Positions 1-8,501 of a stretch of DNA of 64,000 nucleotides are shown here, in pieces (within the stretch, counting starts at the first letter, position 1; each line of letters starts with the position of its first letter). A program made the position numbers and the translations under genes. The stretch is from Hamadaea sp. (GTDB taxonomy: Bacteria; Actinomycetota; Actinomycetes; Mycobacteriales; Micromonosporaceae): the NCBI RefSeq assembly GCF_013362815.1, contig NZ_JABFVK010000013.1, positions 496,001 to 560,000 on the forward strand. The letters run 5' to 3'. A model generated the notes under the pieces. It worked only from the letters and a program-made list of their open reading frames with translations. It was not told where the DNA came from and did not search any database.

Positions 1-371
1 CCCAGTTCGGGATCGGCGGCGCAGAGTTCCCGTACGCCGGGGCCGTCCAACGCGACGGCGTGCACCAGGTCTTCGGCGGTGCCGGTGAACTGCCACCGAT
101 AGGGCGCGAACAGCCAGGACCAGCCGATGACCGAGCCGGGGCCGAGGGTCTCCACGACGACCTCGCCTCGACCCGGCAGGATGGTGCTCAGCTCGACGTG
201 CCCGCCGTCGACCAGCCAGAAGCGATCAGCGCGTCCGCCCTCGGTGAACAGCCGGCTGCCCCGGTGGAAGATCGTGGTGTAGCCCCACATGGACAGGCGG
301 TCGAGCTGCCGGTCCGACAGACCGGTCAGGAACGGGTGGGACCTCAGGGTCTGAAACGTCGTCTCGATCAT
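1..371 (-). CDS. Crp/Fnr-type cyclic nucleotide-binding domain protein (C-terminus outside window)
   Basis: The reverse strand encodes at least 123 residues without a stop, running off the left edge. The visible part is a cNMP-binding beta-barrel: it opens MIETTFQTLRSHPFLTGLS, continues with the typical RGSRLFTEGGRADRFWLV turn and a later GSVIGWSWLF segment matching the phosphate-binding cassette region. A GGAGG sequence lies 8 nt before the ATG at 371; an in-frame GTG at 380 is less likely. Whether a Crp-type helix-turn-helix follows cannot be seen. It lies downstream of and in the same direction as the phosphoketolase gene, separated by a hairpin, and sits in a block of DosR-type genes. A stress or redox sensor role is inference. 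Confidence 0.8.
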   Translation of the reverse strand, partial: MIETTFQTLRSHPFLTGLSDRQLDRLSMWGYTTIFHRGSRLFTEGGRADRFWLVDGGHVELSTILPGRGEVVVETLGPGSVIGWSWLFAPYRWQFTGTAEDLVHAVALDGPGVRELCAADPEL

Positions 372-414
372 GATGAACACCTCCACTGTTCACGACTGTT
401 CACGGTGCGAATGA

Positions 415-454
415 CAGTGGCGTGACAGGCCCGGCGGACCATGTCACGCCACTG
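415..454 (-). terminator. 13-bp perfect inverted repeat after the phosphoketolase gene
   Basis: Positions 415-427 and 442-454 are perfect reverse complements around a 14-nt loop. The repeat begins 11 nt past the phosphoketolase stop codon and ends before the start of the Crp-like gene. There is no clear U tract, as is usual for actinobacterial terminators. It could end or attenuate transcription between the two genes. Confidence 0.6.
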
Positions 455-464
455 ATCGGCCGGG

Positions 465-2858
465 TCAGGCCGATGGATCGGCGGATCCGGACCATTTCCA
501 GTCGCGGATCCAGGGGTGGTCCTCGCCGTAGCGGCGGGTGTAGTCGCGGCAGATCTGGCGGGCGTCGGTCATCTGCTGGCGTAACGCGGCCGCGCCGACC
601 GACAGGCCGGGCACCCGGTCGATCACGTCGGTGACCAGGTGGAACCGGTCGAGGTCGTTGAGCATGACCATGTCGAACGGGGTGGTCGTGGTGCCCTCTT
701 CCTTGTAGCCGCGCACGTGGATGTTGTGGTGGTTGTGCCGCCGGTAGGTCAGCCGGTGGATGAGCGTCGGATACCCGTGGTAGGCGAACACGACCGGCTT
801 GTCGAGGGTGAAGATCGCGTCGAACTGGCCGTCGGGCAGCCCGTGCGGGTGTTCGGTGTCCGGTTGCAGGCGCATGAGGTCCACGACGTTGACGACGCGG
901 ACCTTCAACTCGGGCAGATGCCGGCGCAGCAGGTCGGCCGCGGCCAGGGTCTCCAGGGTGGGCACGTCTCCGGCGCAGGCGAGCACGACGTCGGGTTCGC
1001 CCGTCCCGGCGGTGCCGGCCCAGTCCCAGATGCCCAGCCCGCGGCGGCAGTGCAGCTTGGCGTCGTCCATGGTCAGCCAGTTCGGCGCGGGTTGTTTCCC
1101 GGCGACGACGACGTTGATGTAGTGCCGGCTGCGCAGGCAGTGGTCCATCGTGGACAGCAGCGTGTTGGTGTCCGGTGGCAGATAGACCCGCACGACCTCG
1201 GCCTTCTTGTTCACCACGTGGTCGATGAAACCGGGGTCCTGGTGGGAGAAGCCGTTGTGGTCTTGGCGCCACACATGGCTTGACAGCAGGTACGTCAGCG
1301 ACGCCAGGGGCTGCCGCCAGCCGATCTCGCGGGTGGTCTTGAGCCATTTCGCATGCTGGTTGACCATCGAATCGACGATGTGGATGAACGCCTCGTAGCT
1401 GGTCAGCAGCCCGTGCCGGCCGGTGAGCAGGTAGCCCTCCAGGAATCCCTGGCACAGATGCTCACTGAGCACCTCGATCACCCGCCCGCTGGGCGCGAGG
1501 TGATCGTCGCCGGGCACGATCCGGCCGGTGAACGCCCGGTCGGTCACCTCGAACACCGCGTTGAGCCGGTTCGAGGCGACCTCATCCGGGCCGAACAGCC
1601 GGAACCGATCCGGGTTCGCCCGGATCACCTCCGCCAGCCACGCTCCGGTGAACCGGGTGGCCTCCGCCGTCGTGCCACCCGGTGCGGGGACTTCGGCGGC
1701 GTACTCGTCGATCTCGGGGATGGCCAGGTCGCGTACCAGCGCACCGCCGTTGGTATGCGGATTCGCCGACATGCGCCGGGAGCCCTTCGGCGCGTTCCCC
1801 GCCAGCTTGACGGCGGGTACGCCGTTCGGGCCGAACAACTCGTCCGGCCGATAGGAACGCAGCCACTGCTCCAGCTGCTTCCGGTGCTCTTCGTTCTCGC
1901 GTACGCCGGGCAGGGGCACCTGATGCGCCCGGAACGTGCCTTCGACCGGTACGCCGTCCACCTCCACCGGACCCGTCCAGCCTTTCGGCGTACGCAGAAC
2001 GATCATCGGCCACCGCGGCCGGCTGCCGTCCTCCCCCTTTCTCGCCCGCTGCTGGAGGCGCGAAATCTCGTCGAGCGCCCAGTCGAGCGCGCGTGCCATC
2101 TCATGGTGCACGGTCTCCGGATCGTTTCCGGCGACCACGACGGGCTGGTAGCCGTAGCCGCGCATGACCTGCAGCAGGTCTTCCTCCGGAATCCGGGCGA
2201 ACAGCGTCGGGTTGGCGATCTTGTATCCGTTCAGTTGGAGGATCGGCAGGACCGCTCCGTCGGTGACGGGGTTGAGGAAGACGTTGCCGAGCCAGCTCGC
2301 GGCCAGCGGACCGGTCTCGGCCTCGCCGTCGCCCACGACGCACGCCACCACCAGGTCGGGGTTGTCGAACGCCGCCCCGTACGCGTGCATCAGCGAATAG
2401 CCGAGTTCGCCACCCTCGTGGATCGACCCGGGGACTTCGGGGGCGACGTGGCTGGGGATGCCGCCGGGGAACGAGAACTGGCGGAAGAGCTTCGCCAGGC
2501 CTTCCTCGTCTCGCCCGATGCTGGTGTAGACCTCGCTGTAGGTGCCCTCGAGCCAGGTGTTCGCGACGATGGCCGGGCCGCCGTGGCCCGGGCCGGTGAC
2601 GAACAGCGCGTCGAGGTCGCGCGCCACGATCGCCCGGTTGAAATGCGCCCACAACAGGTTGAGCCCGGGACTGGTCCCCCAGTGCCCCAGCAGCCGGGGT
2701 TTGATGTGCTCGGCCGACAGCGGCTCCCGGAGCAACGGATTGCCCATCAGGTAGATCTGCCCGACGGTCAGATAGTTGGCTGCTCGCCACCAGGCGTCGA
2801 CGGTGTCCAGCTCCTCGGCGGTGAGGTAGGTGGCGACGTCTTCGAAAGTCATCGTCAT
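465..2858 (-). CDS. xfp: Xylulose-5-phosphate/fructose-6-phosphate phosphoketolase
   Basis: A thiamine-diphosphate enzyme that splits xylulose 5-phosphate (and usually fructose 6-phosphate) with phosphate into acetyl phosphate plus a sugar phosphate. The 797-residue product has the family's normal length. The two family signatures are clear: EGGELGY (about residues 148-154) and the TPP/Mg-binding GDGEAETG (about 176-183). Near the N-terminus the VGQIYLMGN and HWGTSPGLN stretches are also typical. I start it at the ATG at 2858 (MTMTFEDV); an ATG two codons on is equally possible, and the longer open frame upstream is unlikely because it would run across the DosR-like box and into the universal stress gene. 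Acetyl phosphate production next to a NDP-forming acyl-CoA synthetase suggests ATP-yielding acetate metabolism under low oxygen (inference). Confidence 0.95.
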   Translation of the reverse strand: MTMTFEDVATYLTAEELDTVDAWWRAANYLTVGQIYLMGNPLLREPLSAEHIKPRLLGHWGTSPGLNLLWAHFNRAIVARDLDALFVTGPGHGGPAIVANTWLEGTYSEVYTSIGRDEEGLAKLFRQFSFPGGIPSHVAPEVPGSIHEGGELGYSLMHAYGAAFDNPDLVVACVVGDGEAETGPLAASWLGNVFLNPVTDGAVLPILQLNGYKIANPTLFARIPEEDLLQVMRGYGYQPVVVAGNDPETVHHEMARALDWALDEISRLQQRARKGEDGSRPRWPMIVLRTPKGWTGPVEVDGVPVEGTFRAHQVPLPGVRENEEHRKQLEQWLRSYRPDELFGPNGVPAVKLAGNAPKGSRRMSANPHTNGGALVRDLAIPEIDEYAAEVPAPGGTTAEATRFTGAWLAEVIRANPDRFRLFGPDEVASNRLNAVFEVTDRAFTGRIVPGDDHLAPSGRVIEVLSEHLCQGFLEGYLLTGRHGLLTSYEAFIHIVDSMVNQHAKWLKTTREIGWRQPLASLTYLLSSHVWRQDHNGFSHQDPGFIDHVVNKKAEVVRVYLPPDTNTLLSTMDHCLRSRHYINVVVAGKQPAPNWLTMDDAKLHCRRGLGIWDWAGTAGTGEPDVVLACAGDVPTLETLAAADLLRRHLPELKVRVVNVVDLMRLQPDTEHPHGLPDGQFDAIFTLDKPVVFAYHGYPTLIHRLTYRRHNHHNIHVRGYKEEGTTTTPFDMVMLNDLDRFHLVTDVIDRVPGLSVGAAALRQQMTDARQICRDYTRRYGEDHPWIRDWKWSGSADPSA

Positions 2859-2915
2859 AGCCCGATCTTCGCGGGCCCGGCGGCCTGAGGTCAGTGCCGA
2901 AATGTGGACGGTGAC

Positions 2916-2929
2916 GGGACCAAAGACCC
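2916..2929 (-). promoter_or_regulatory. DosR-like box upstream of xfp
   Basis: GGGACCAAAGACCC matches 12 of 14 positions of the DosR/DevR core GGGACTWWAGTCCC. It lies 58 nt upstream of the xfp start, in the gap between the universal stress gene and xfp. Binding by the DevR encoded at 5124 is inferred. Confidence 0.55.
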
Positions 2930-3006
2930 GTCGGCGAACTGAAACCCGGCGCAAGGGAGAGCCGCCGGCCCGAAGCGCCGACGGCCCTCTGGTGGGACGG
3001 CTGGGG

Positions 3007-3918
3007 TTACTCGACGGGGTGAATGACGGCGACCGGCCCGTGCGCGTGATGGACGAGGGCACGGCTGACCGAGCCGAGGAGCAGGCCGGCGAAGCCGCCG
3101 CCGCCACGGCTTCCGACGACGGTGAGACCCGCCCGGATCGTCTGGTCGATCATCGCCTTCTCGACGTTCTGCGCCGCTATGGTCCGGGTCTCGATGTCGA
3201 CGCCAGGCTGGTGGAGCCAGGGGCTGACCGCGTCGAACAGGATCTGCTCGGCGGCTGCCTCGTCCTGGCGTACCTCGTTGTAGGGCTCACCGCGGCCGAT
3301 GGGGAAGGCATACACGGCGATGATCGCGGCGTTCCGGAGACGGGCTTCTTCGACGGCCCACTTCAGCGCGATCTGGGCGCCGGTGGAGCTGTCGACGCCC
3401 ACGACGATCGGCCCGTCCAGCGGAGGGGGCATCGGCGGCTGCTCGGGACCGGATCCGACCGTGATCGGCGGCCGCACGACGACGACCGGCCCGTGGGCGT
3501 GTGCGGCGACCTGTGCCGACACCGATCCGAGTAGGAGCTCGGTGAAGCCGCCGAGTCCCCGGCACCCCACGACGGTGACCTGAGCGTGCCGCGATTCTTC
3601 GAGCAGTACCGCAGCGGCACCGCCGGACACCGCCCGGGCGCTGATGTCGCCCACAGCCGGGTGGTCCTCCGTCAGCTGTTTGACCACCGAAGCCAGCATG
3701 GTGTCGGCGTCGGCCCGCATGGCCTGGTCGTCCACGGCGTACCGGTCGGCGACCCCGATCGGCAGGTATCCGTATGCGGGGATCTGCAGACCGTAGACGA
3801 GCGACAGCGGCGCGTCGCGGAGCTCGGCCAGGTGGGCGGCATACCGGGCGGCGGCCAGGCTAGCGGGAGAGCCGTCGACGCCGGCGACGACCGGCCGACG
3901 GGCAATTTGGCGGGACAT
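3007..3918 (-). CDS. Tandem-domain universal stress protein (UspA family)
   Basis: 303 residues forming two Usp domains in tandem (about 1-145 and 155-303). Each ends in the ATP-binding signature G-2x-G-9x-[21 protein letters not shown] in the first and [19 protein letters not shown] in the second, so both halves probably bind ATP. Each begins with the expected beta strand and Asp (VVAGVDGS and IVVGVDSS). A strong TAGGAGG precedes the ATG at 3918 by 6 nt. Tandem Usp proteins are characteristic members of the DosR regulon in mycobacteria, and this gene follows an Acg-type nitroreductase on the same strand (86-nt gap), as expected for such a block. A cytoplasmic stress or dormancy role is inferred from family and neighbours. 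Confidence 0.93.
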   Translation of the reverse strand: MSRQIARRPVVAGVDGSPASLAAARYAAHLAELRDAPLSLVYGLQIPAYGYLPIGVADRYAVDDQAMRADADTMLASVVKQLTEDHPAVGDISARAVSGGAAAVLLEESRHAQVTVVGCRGLGGFTELLLGSVSAQVAAHAHGPVVVVRPPITVGSGPEQPPMPPPLDGPIVVGVDSSTGAQIALKWAVEEARLRNAAIIAVYAFPIGRGEPYNEVRQDEAAAEQILFDAVSPWLHQPGVDIETRTIAAQNVEKAMIDQTIRAGLTVVGSRGGGGFAGLLLGSVSRALVHHAHGPVAVIHPVE

Positions 3919-3927
3919 CGAAGCCTC

Positions 3928-3981
3928 CTACAGCTCGACATAGTGGGACGACTACAGCTCGACAGAGAAAGTGGGACGACT
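3928..3981. repeat. Direct repeat upstream of the universal stress gene
   Basis: CTACAGCTCGACA occurs at 3928-3940 and 3952-3964, and AGTGGGACGACT at 3942-3953 and 3970-3981. The duplicated segment contains GGGAC half-sites resembling half a DosR box but no full palindrome. It fills most of the 86-nt gap before the universal stress gene and may be regulatory. Confidence 0.5.
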
Positions 3982-4004
3982 GGACGGCGACCGGGTGCGT
4001 CGTG

Positions 4005-4991
4005 TCAGCCCGTCAGGTTGACGACTTCGCCCAGCCGGCGCCGTGGGCTGGCCGGTGGCGTGCCGGCCGGCGGGTAACCGATCCGCAGGGCCAGCTGAGG
4101 CGCGCCGATTCCCGCCAGGACGTGGCGCAGGCGTTCCCGGGTCAGGGTGTGTTCGGTGACGTCGCTGATCGGCGAGCCGGCCAAGCCGGCGGCGGTGGCG
4201 GCGAGCAGCAAGGCCGACAAGGCCTGCCCAGCTCGAAGCCACGCGGCTGGGCCATCCTCGTCGGAGAACAGCACGGCGTAGAGCGTTCCGGCGTCGGTGC
4301 CGTCGCCTGGATCGAGAGTCGGAAGGCCCGGTGGGGCGAACTCCCGGATCGGAACTCGGCGCGGCGAGGGTGACACGGCTGTCTCGGCCGGTACGCCGGA
4401 GCCGTTGGCCGGAGCGTTCGGCGCAGCCGTCCAGGCCGCCAGCTCGTGCCGGTACGCCGGATCGGCGAACTGCAACTCCGCCGCCCGCGCGGCGAGGATA
4501 GCCAGGTCGTCGATTTCGCCGCCCCGGAGGACCGCCAAGTGGGTGCCTTCCCGTTCGGCCAGCGCGATCAATCGCTGGACAACCAGGACGGGGACGGGTT
4601 CTCCGGTGAACGCCCGGCGGTCGGTGCGCCGTTGTGAGATGGCCGCGTACGCCGCGCGCTCATCGGACGTGGGCTCGTGGTCAGGCCCGATGCGGACTTC
4701 GGCGAGCAAGTCAGGCTCCGCGGGATCGGGCATCAGCTGGACGTCGGCGGTATGACCGGCGACAGCCAGTGCCACCTTGGCGTGATGCAGCGCGGCGCCG
4801 CAGCTCACCGTCAGCAGGCGACCGTCGGGATCGGCGACCAGCAGCTGCCGGGCGCGATCGGCCCACAGCTGCATCGACTGCTCCTCGACGACCCACCGCC
4901 ATGGCTGCGTATTGAAGATCGACGGGGCGTTGAGCGCGACTTGTGCCGCGACCCGGAGGGTACGGCCGGTCGCCGGTCCGTTCGTGGTCAT
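4005..4991 (-). CDS. Acg-family FMN-binding nitroreductase-like protein
   Basis: 328 residues resembling the Acg (Rv2032/Rv3131-type) branch of the nitroreductase fold. The N-terminal APSIFNTQPWRW segment carries the NTQPW motif (about residues 27-31), and QRRTDRRAFTGEPV near residue 135 is a typical FMN-contacting stretch. Acg-type proteins may sequester flavin rather than reduce substrates, so the reaction is uncertain. The ATG at 4991 is divergent from devR, and a perfect DosR-box core lies 83 nt upstream. Homologues are hallmark DosR-regulon genes in mycobacteria, so regulation by the adjacent DevR is a strong inference. It is probably co-transcribed with the downstream universal stress gene. 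Confidence 0.85.
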   Translation of the reverse strand: MTTNGPATGRTLRVAAQVALNAPSIFNTQPWRWVVEEQSMQLWADRARQLLVADPDGRLLTVSCGAALHHAKVALAVAGHTADVQLMPDPAEPDLLAEVRIGPDHEPTSDERAAYAAISQRRTDRRAFTGEPVPVLVVQRLIALAEREGTHLAVLRGGEIDDLAILAARAAELQFADPAYRHELAAWTAAPNAPANGSGVPAETAVSPSPRRVPIREFAPPGLPTLDPGDGTDAGTLYAVLFSDEDGPAAWLRAGQALSALLLAATAAGLAGSPISDVTEHTLTRERLRHVLAGIGAPQLALRIGYPPAGTPPASPRRRLGEVVNLTG

Positions 4992-5073
4992 GAGATCACG
5001 ATGCGCTCGACGTCAGCTCCGGGGTCAGAGCCACCAGGGGTAACCCCATAGGCATCTTGTCCCCTTCGATCAT

Positions 5074-5087
5074 GGGACTAAAGTCCC
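5074..5087. promoter_or_regulatory. Perfect DosR/DevR box core between nitroreductase and devR
   Basis: GGGACTAAAGTCCC matches the DosR consensus core GGGACTWWAGTCCC at all 14 positions. It sits in the 132-nt divergent intergenic region, 83 nt from the nitroreductase ATG and 37 nt before the devR ATG, so it could serve both promoters, including autoregulation of devR. Confidence 0.85.
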
Positions 5088-5123
5088 TGTGCGGACCGGC
5101 CCGGACGCTGGCAGACTGAGTGA

Positions 5124-5759
5124 ATGATCCGCGTCTTCCTCCTCGACGATCACGAAGTCGTCCGTCGTGGCCTACGTGAGCTGCTGGAGGCCCAGGGTGA
5201 CATCGAGGTGATCGGCGAGGCCGGTCTCGCGACCGAGGCCGCGCACCGGGCTCCGGCGTTGCGGCCCGACGTCGCGATCTTGGATGCACGGCTGCCCGAC
5301 GGCAGCGGCATCGACGCGGCCCGGGAGATCCGCTCGGTCGACCCCGGCATCCAGGTGCTCATCTTGACCTCCTATGAGGATGATGAGGCACTGTTCGCGG
5401 CGATCATGGCCGGAGCCGCAGGCTATGTGCTCAAACAGATCAAGGGCACGGATCTGGTCGACGCGGTCCGCCGGGTGGCGGAAGGCCAGTCGCTGTTGGA
5501 CCCGGCGGTCACCGCACGGGTGCTCGATCGCATCCGTAATCCTCAGCGCGAGCCGGCGCAATTGCGTGGGCTGACCGAGCAGGAACGCAAGATCCTCGAC
5601 TACATCGCCGACGGCTTGACGAACCGCCAGATCGCGGCGCAGATGTTCCTCGCGGAGAAGACCGTCAAGAACTACGTGTCGAGCCTGCTCGCCAAGCTTG
5701 GCCTGGAGCGGCGAACGCAGGCTGCCGTGTTGGCGACCAAGCTGCGCGAGAGCCGCTGA
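5124..5759 (+). CDS. devR: DevR/DosR-type NarL-family response regulator
   Basis: 211 residues with an N-terminal receiver and a C-terminal LuxR-type helix-turn-helix. It follows mycobacterial DevR closely: FLLDDHEVVRRGLRELL at the start, phospho-acceptor Asp54 in VAILDARLPDG, Thr82 and Lys104 at the same numbers as in DosR, and a recognition region reading GLTNRQIAAQMFLAEKTVKNYVS then LAKLGLERRTQAAV, nearly the DosR text. That recognition helix and the DosR box just upstream support a conserved binding specificity. No kinase gene follows; the next gene is convergent two bases later. Any DosS/DosT-like haem kinase must be encoded elsewhere. No clear Shine-Dalgarno sequence precedes the ATG. 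Confidence 0.92.
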   Translation: MIRVFLLDDHEVVRRGLRELLEAQGDIEVIGEAGLATEAAHRAPALRPDVAILDARLPDGSGIDAAREIRSVDPGIQVLILTSYEDDEALFAAIMAGAAGYVLKQIKGTDLVDAVRRVAEGQSLLDPAVTARVLDRIRNPQREPAQLRGLTEQERKILDYIADGLTNRQIAAQMFLAEKTVKNYVSSLLAKLGLERRTQAAVLATKLRESR

Positions 5760-5760
5760 C

Positions 5761-8445
5761 TCACCGCAACCGGAACAGGTAAGGGTCCGGTTCGTCGCCG
5801 ACCGTTGCCAAGCGCAGCTTCGCGTCGACGACGACCAGGCCGTCCGGTCCCGCGACGACCGGATTGAGATCCAGTTCCGCGACCTGCGGAAGATCCGCGG
5901 CGAGCCGGCCGAGCCGGTGGACCAGTTCCTCGACCGCCGCCGTGTCGACGCCCGGCGCGCCGCGATAGCCGGTCAGCAACCTGGCCGCGCGCAGCGACCG
6001 CCACATCAGTCGTCCGTCGCGGTCCGACATCGGCGTCAACCGGTAGACCCGGTCGTCCAGCAGGTCCGTGAGCACACCGCCCAAACCCAGCATGACGAGC
6101 GAACCGAACAGAGGGTCATGCACGACGCCCGCCGCCAGCTCCACCGGGCCGAGGGCCATCGGCTGCACGAGCACCGGCGGCTGCGCTGTGTCCAAGGCCG
6201 TGGCGATCAGCTGGTACGCCTGACGCACTGCCCGGGCGTCGGTGAGGTTGAGCCGGACCGCCCCGACATCGGTCTTGTGCACGAGGTCGGGGACGGCGGC
6301 CTTGACCACCACCGGGTAACCGAGCTCATCCGCCGCTGCGACCGCCGCATCCTCGCTGATCGCGGTGGCCTGAGCGATCTGCGGGATGCCGTAGCAGCGC
6401 AGCAGGTCGGCGACTACGTCAGCCGGTTGCCAGCCCTCGCCAGCCGCGGCGACCGCGGCTTCGGCGGCGGGGGCGTCGACACCGTCGAGAATCGGCGGAC
6501 CGCCCAGGGGTTCCCGAAGCCAGGCGGCGTACCGGGCTGCGTGCCCGATCGCCCGGATGGCTCGTTCCGGCAGGTCGTACGCCGGACGTTCCGGGCAGGC
6601 GGCCACATGAGACACGTCCCACCGGCCGACGACGACGCCGGCGGCGGGCAGATCGGGGTGGGCGTCGAAGACCTCTCCGGCCGCAGTGAGCATCCCGGGC
6701 ACATCGTTGGCCCGAGTCGCGGCGGCGACGACGACGATCGCGTCGACCTCGCCGGATTCGGCGAAGGCCGTGAGCGCGGCCTGCAACGTCTGGGGAGTCG
6801 CCTCGGCGCCGAGGTCGAGCGGGTTCTGCCCGGCCGGGCCGAGCCGGGCGGCCAGCTCCGGGCTCACCGCCGGCACCGCCAGCTCGACGGCCTCGGCCGC
6901 GTCTACTGCCAGCACGTTGACCCCGCCGGCGTTGCCCACGACGGCGATCCGGTTGCCTGCCGGGAGCGGCTGGCCGACGAGCATCCGCGCGGCGTCGATC
7001 AGCTCACCCAGGTCGTCACACCGGATGACACCCGCCTGGGCGAACAGACTGTCCACCGCCACGTCCGGGGCGGCAGCGGCCGCCGTGTGCGACGCCCCGG
7101 CCCGCTGTCCAGCCGCCGACCGGCCGCTTTTCACGGCGAGCACCGGCTTTCTGCGGCTCAGGTCCCGAACGATGCGGGCGAACCGGCGCGGGTTGCCGAA
7201 CGATTCCAGATACAGGGCGACCGCCTTCGTGGCCGGGTCGTCGTACCAGTAGGCCAGCAGGTCGTTTCCGCTGATGTCAGCCTTGTTCCCGAGCGACACG
7301 AACGACGAGACCCCGCATCCGCTGCGGGCCAGATGATCGAGCAGACTGATGCCGACTGCCCCGGACTGCGAGGCGACGCCGAGCCCGCCCGGTACGGGGG
7401 GAGCACCCGCGAAGGTGGCGTTGAGGCGTACCGATCGATCGGTGTTGAGCAGCCCCAAGCAGTTCGGGCCGAGCAGGCGCATGCTGTGTTCGCGCGCGAC
7501 GCGTACGGCCTCGGCCTGGAGGGCCTGGCCGTGTTCTCCTGCCTCACCGAAGCCGGAGCTCAGCACGATGGCGGCACGTACGCCGGACTCGCCGGCCTCA
7601 CGCAGCGCCTCCGGCACTACGGCAGCCGGCACTGCGATGATCGCCAGATCGACGAGTCCCGGGAGTTTGCGCAGCGACTTGACCGACGGGACCCCGGCGA
7701 CGCTGTCGGCGTGGGGGTTCACCGCGAACAGGGTGCCGTTGAAGCCGTACTCGGCTAGCGCCCGCAGAGTCTGATGGCCGACCCCGCCGGTGCGGCTCGC
7801 ACCCACGACGGCGACCGACCGCGGAGCGAGCAACGGCCGCAGTGAGAGCCGTTCGGCCGTCCGATGCCGCTGATCCGCCGCGCTGATCGCGGCTGCCCGG
7901 GCACCCGTCGGCAGATCCACATCCACTACCTGCGCCTCGTCGTCGGTACGCGCGTGCGCCGCCATGTCGCGGGCGACCCGCAGCATCGAGGAGTTCACGG
8001 GCAGCACTTCACCCGACAGCTCGCTGACGCCGTTCATCTTGGCCAACGCGGCCAGGTGTTCCAGAAGCACGGTCCCGACGCCGCGGCCTCGTTGATCTTC
8101 GGCGACGAAGACCGCGAACTCGGCTGCTGACGGGTCAGGTCCGCATTCATACGACGCCACGCCGACGATGCGACCGACCTCCACCGCGACGAGTGCTGCG
8201 TGATCGGCCGATCGCGGTCTGGTCAGCCGGGCCACTTCGGTCGCGACGACGGCCGGTCCCGGGACGGCGAAGAACCGCAACCGCAACGCGTCGGCGGAAC
8301 TCGTCTGGAACATGGCGGCCAGCTCATCCCGGTCGGCTGCGGCGGCCGAACGGAGGTGAACGATGCGGCCGTCGGCTAGCAGCGCGTCGGCCACGGTCGT
8401 GCCGGGCCGGTCGGCGGTAGTCGTCATGGTCTCAGGCTTCGGCAT
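5761..8445 (-). CDS. GNAT acetyltransferase fused to NDP-forming acyl-CoA synthetase
   Basis: 894 residues: an N-terminal GNAT domain (about 25-190; RGRGVGTVLLEHLAALA is the acetyl-CoA loop), then CoA-binding (SVAVVGASRTGGVGHQTL), CoA-ligase and C-terminal ATP-grasp (YPVVVKAAVPDLVHKTDVG) domains. The order GNAT first matches the actinobacterial PatA-type arrangement, reversed relative to Salmonella Pat. The CoA-ligase segment keeps the His of the phosphorelay in GASHTAA (His453 from this start), which many Pat-type acetyltransferases have lost, so acyl-CoA synthetase activity is possible. The start is uncertain: ATGs at 8445 and 8427 both lack a clear ribosome site. It converges on devR and has a weak DosR-like box upstream. 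Possible roles are ATP-yielding acetate formation and protein lysine acetylation. Confidence 0.88.
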   Translation of the reverse strand: MPKPETMTTTADRPGTTVADALLADGRIVHLRSAAAADRDELAAMFQTSSADALRLRFFAVPGPAVVATEVARLTRPRSADHAALVAVEVGRIVGVASYECGPDPSAAEFAVFVAEDQRGRGVGTVLLEHLAALAKMNGVSELSGEVLPVNSSMLRVARDMAAHARTDDEAQVVDVDLPTGARAAAISAADQRHRTAERLSLRPLLAPRSVAVVGASRTGGVGHQTLRALAEYGFNGTLFAVNPHADSVAGVPSVKSLRKLPGLVDLAIIAVPAAVVPEALREAGESGVRAAIVLSSGFGEAGEHGQALQAEAVRVAREHSMRLLGPNCLGLLNTDRSVRLNATFAGAPPVPGGLGVASQSGAVGISLLDHLARSGCGVSSFVSLGNKADISGNDLLAYWYDDPATKAVALYLESFGNPRRFARIVRDLSRRKPVLAVKSGRSAAGQRAGASHTAAAAAPDVAVDSLFAQAGVIRCDDLGELIDAARMLVGQPLPAGNRIAVVGNAGGVNVLAVDAAEAVELAVPAVSPELAARLGPAGQNPLDLGAEATPQTLQAALTAFAESGEVDAIVVVAAATRANDVPGMLTAAGEVFDAHPDLPAAGVVVGRWDVSHVAACPERPAYDLPERAIRAIGHAARYAAWLREPLGGPPILDGVDAPAAEAAVAAAGEGWQPADVVADLLRCYGIPQIAQATAISEDAAVAAADELGYPVVVKAAVPDLVHKTDVGAVRLNLTDARAVRQAYQLIATALDTAQPPVLVQPMALGPVELAAGVVHDPLFGSLVMLGLGGVLTDLLDDRVYRLTPMSDRDGRLMWRSLRAARLLTGYRGAPGVDTAAVEELVHRLGRLAADLPQVAELDLNPVVAGPDGLVVVDAKLRLATVGDEPDPYLFRLR

Positions 8446-8485
8446 GGCAACACGGCGCGGTAAGTGCCGCTCAGCCCGATCGGCT

Positions 8486-8499
8486 GGGACCTTCGTCCG
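8486..8499 (-). promoter_or_regulatory. Weak DosR-like box upstream of the GNAT/acyl-CoA synthetase gene
   Basis: GGGACCTTCGTCCG matches 11 of 14 core positions of the DosR consensus. It is 41 nt upstream of the ATG at 8445 and 59 nt upstream of the ATG at 8427; the latter equals the spacing seen at xfp (58 nt). It is the weakest of three candidate boxes. Confidence 0.35.
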
Positions 8500-8501
8500 T
8501 G

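Noticed and set aside
2667-2679. GGGACTGGTCCC palindrome resembling a DosR box
   Set aside because: It is inside the phosphoketolase coding sequence and its half-sites are 2 bp too close for the DosR consensus; the codons explain it.
1353-2888. A 511-codon plus-strand frame opposite phosphoketolase
   Set aside because: Antisense shadow; the minus strand carries both phosphoketolase signatures.
5698-7758. A 686-codon plus-strand frame opposite the acyl-CoA synthetase fusion
   Set aside because: Shadow frame with no domain. The minus-strand frame has intact GNAT, CoA-binding and ATP-grasp motifs.
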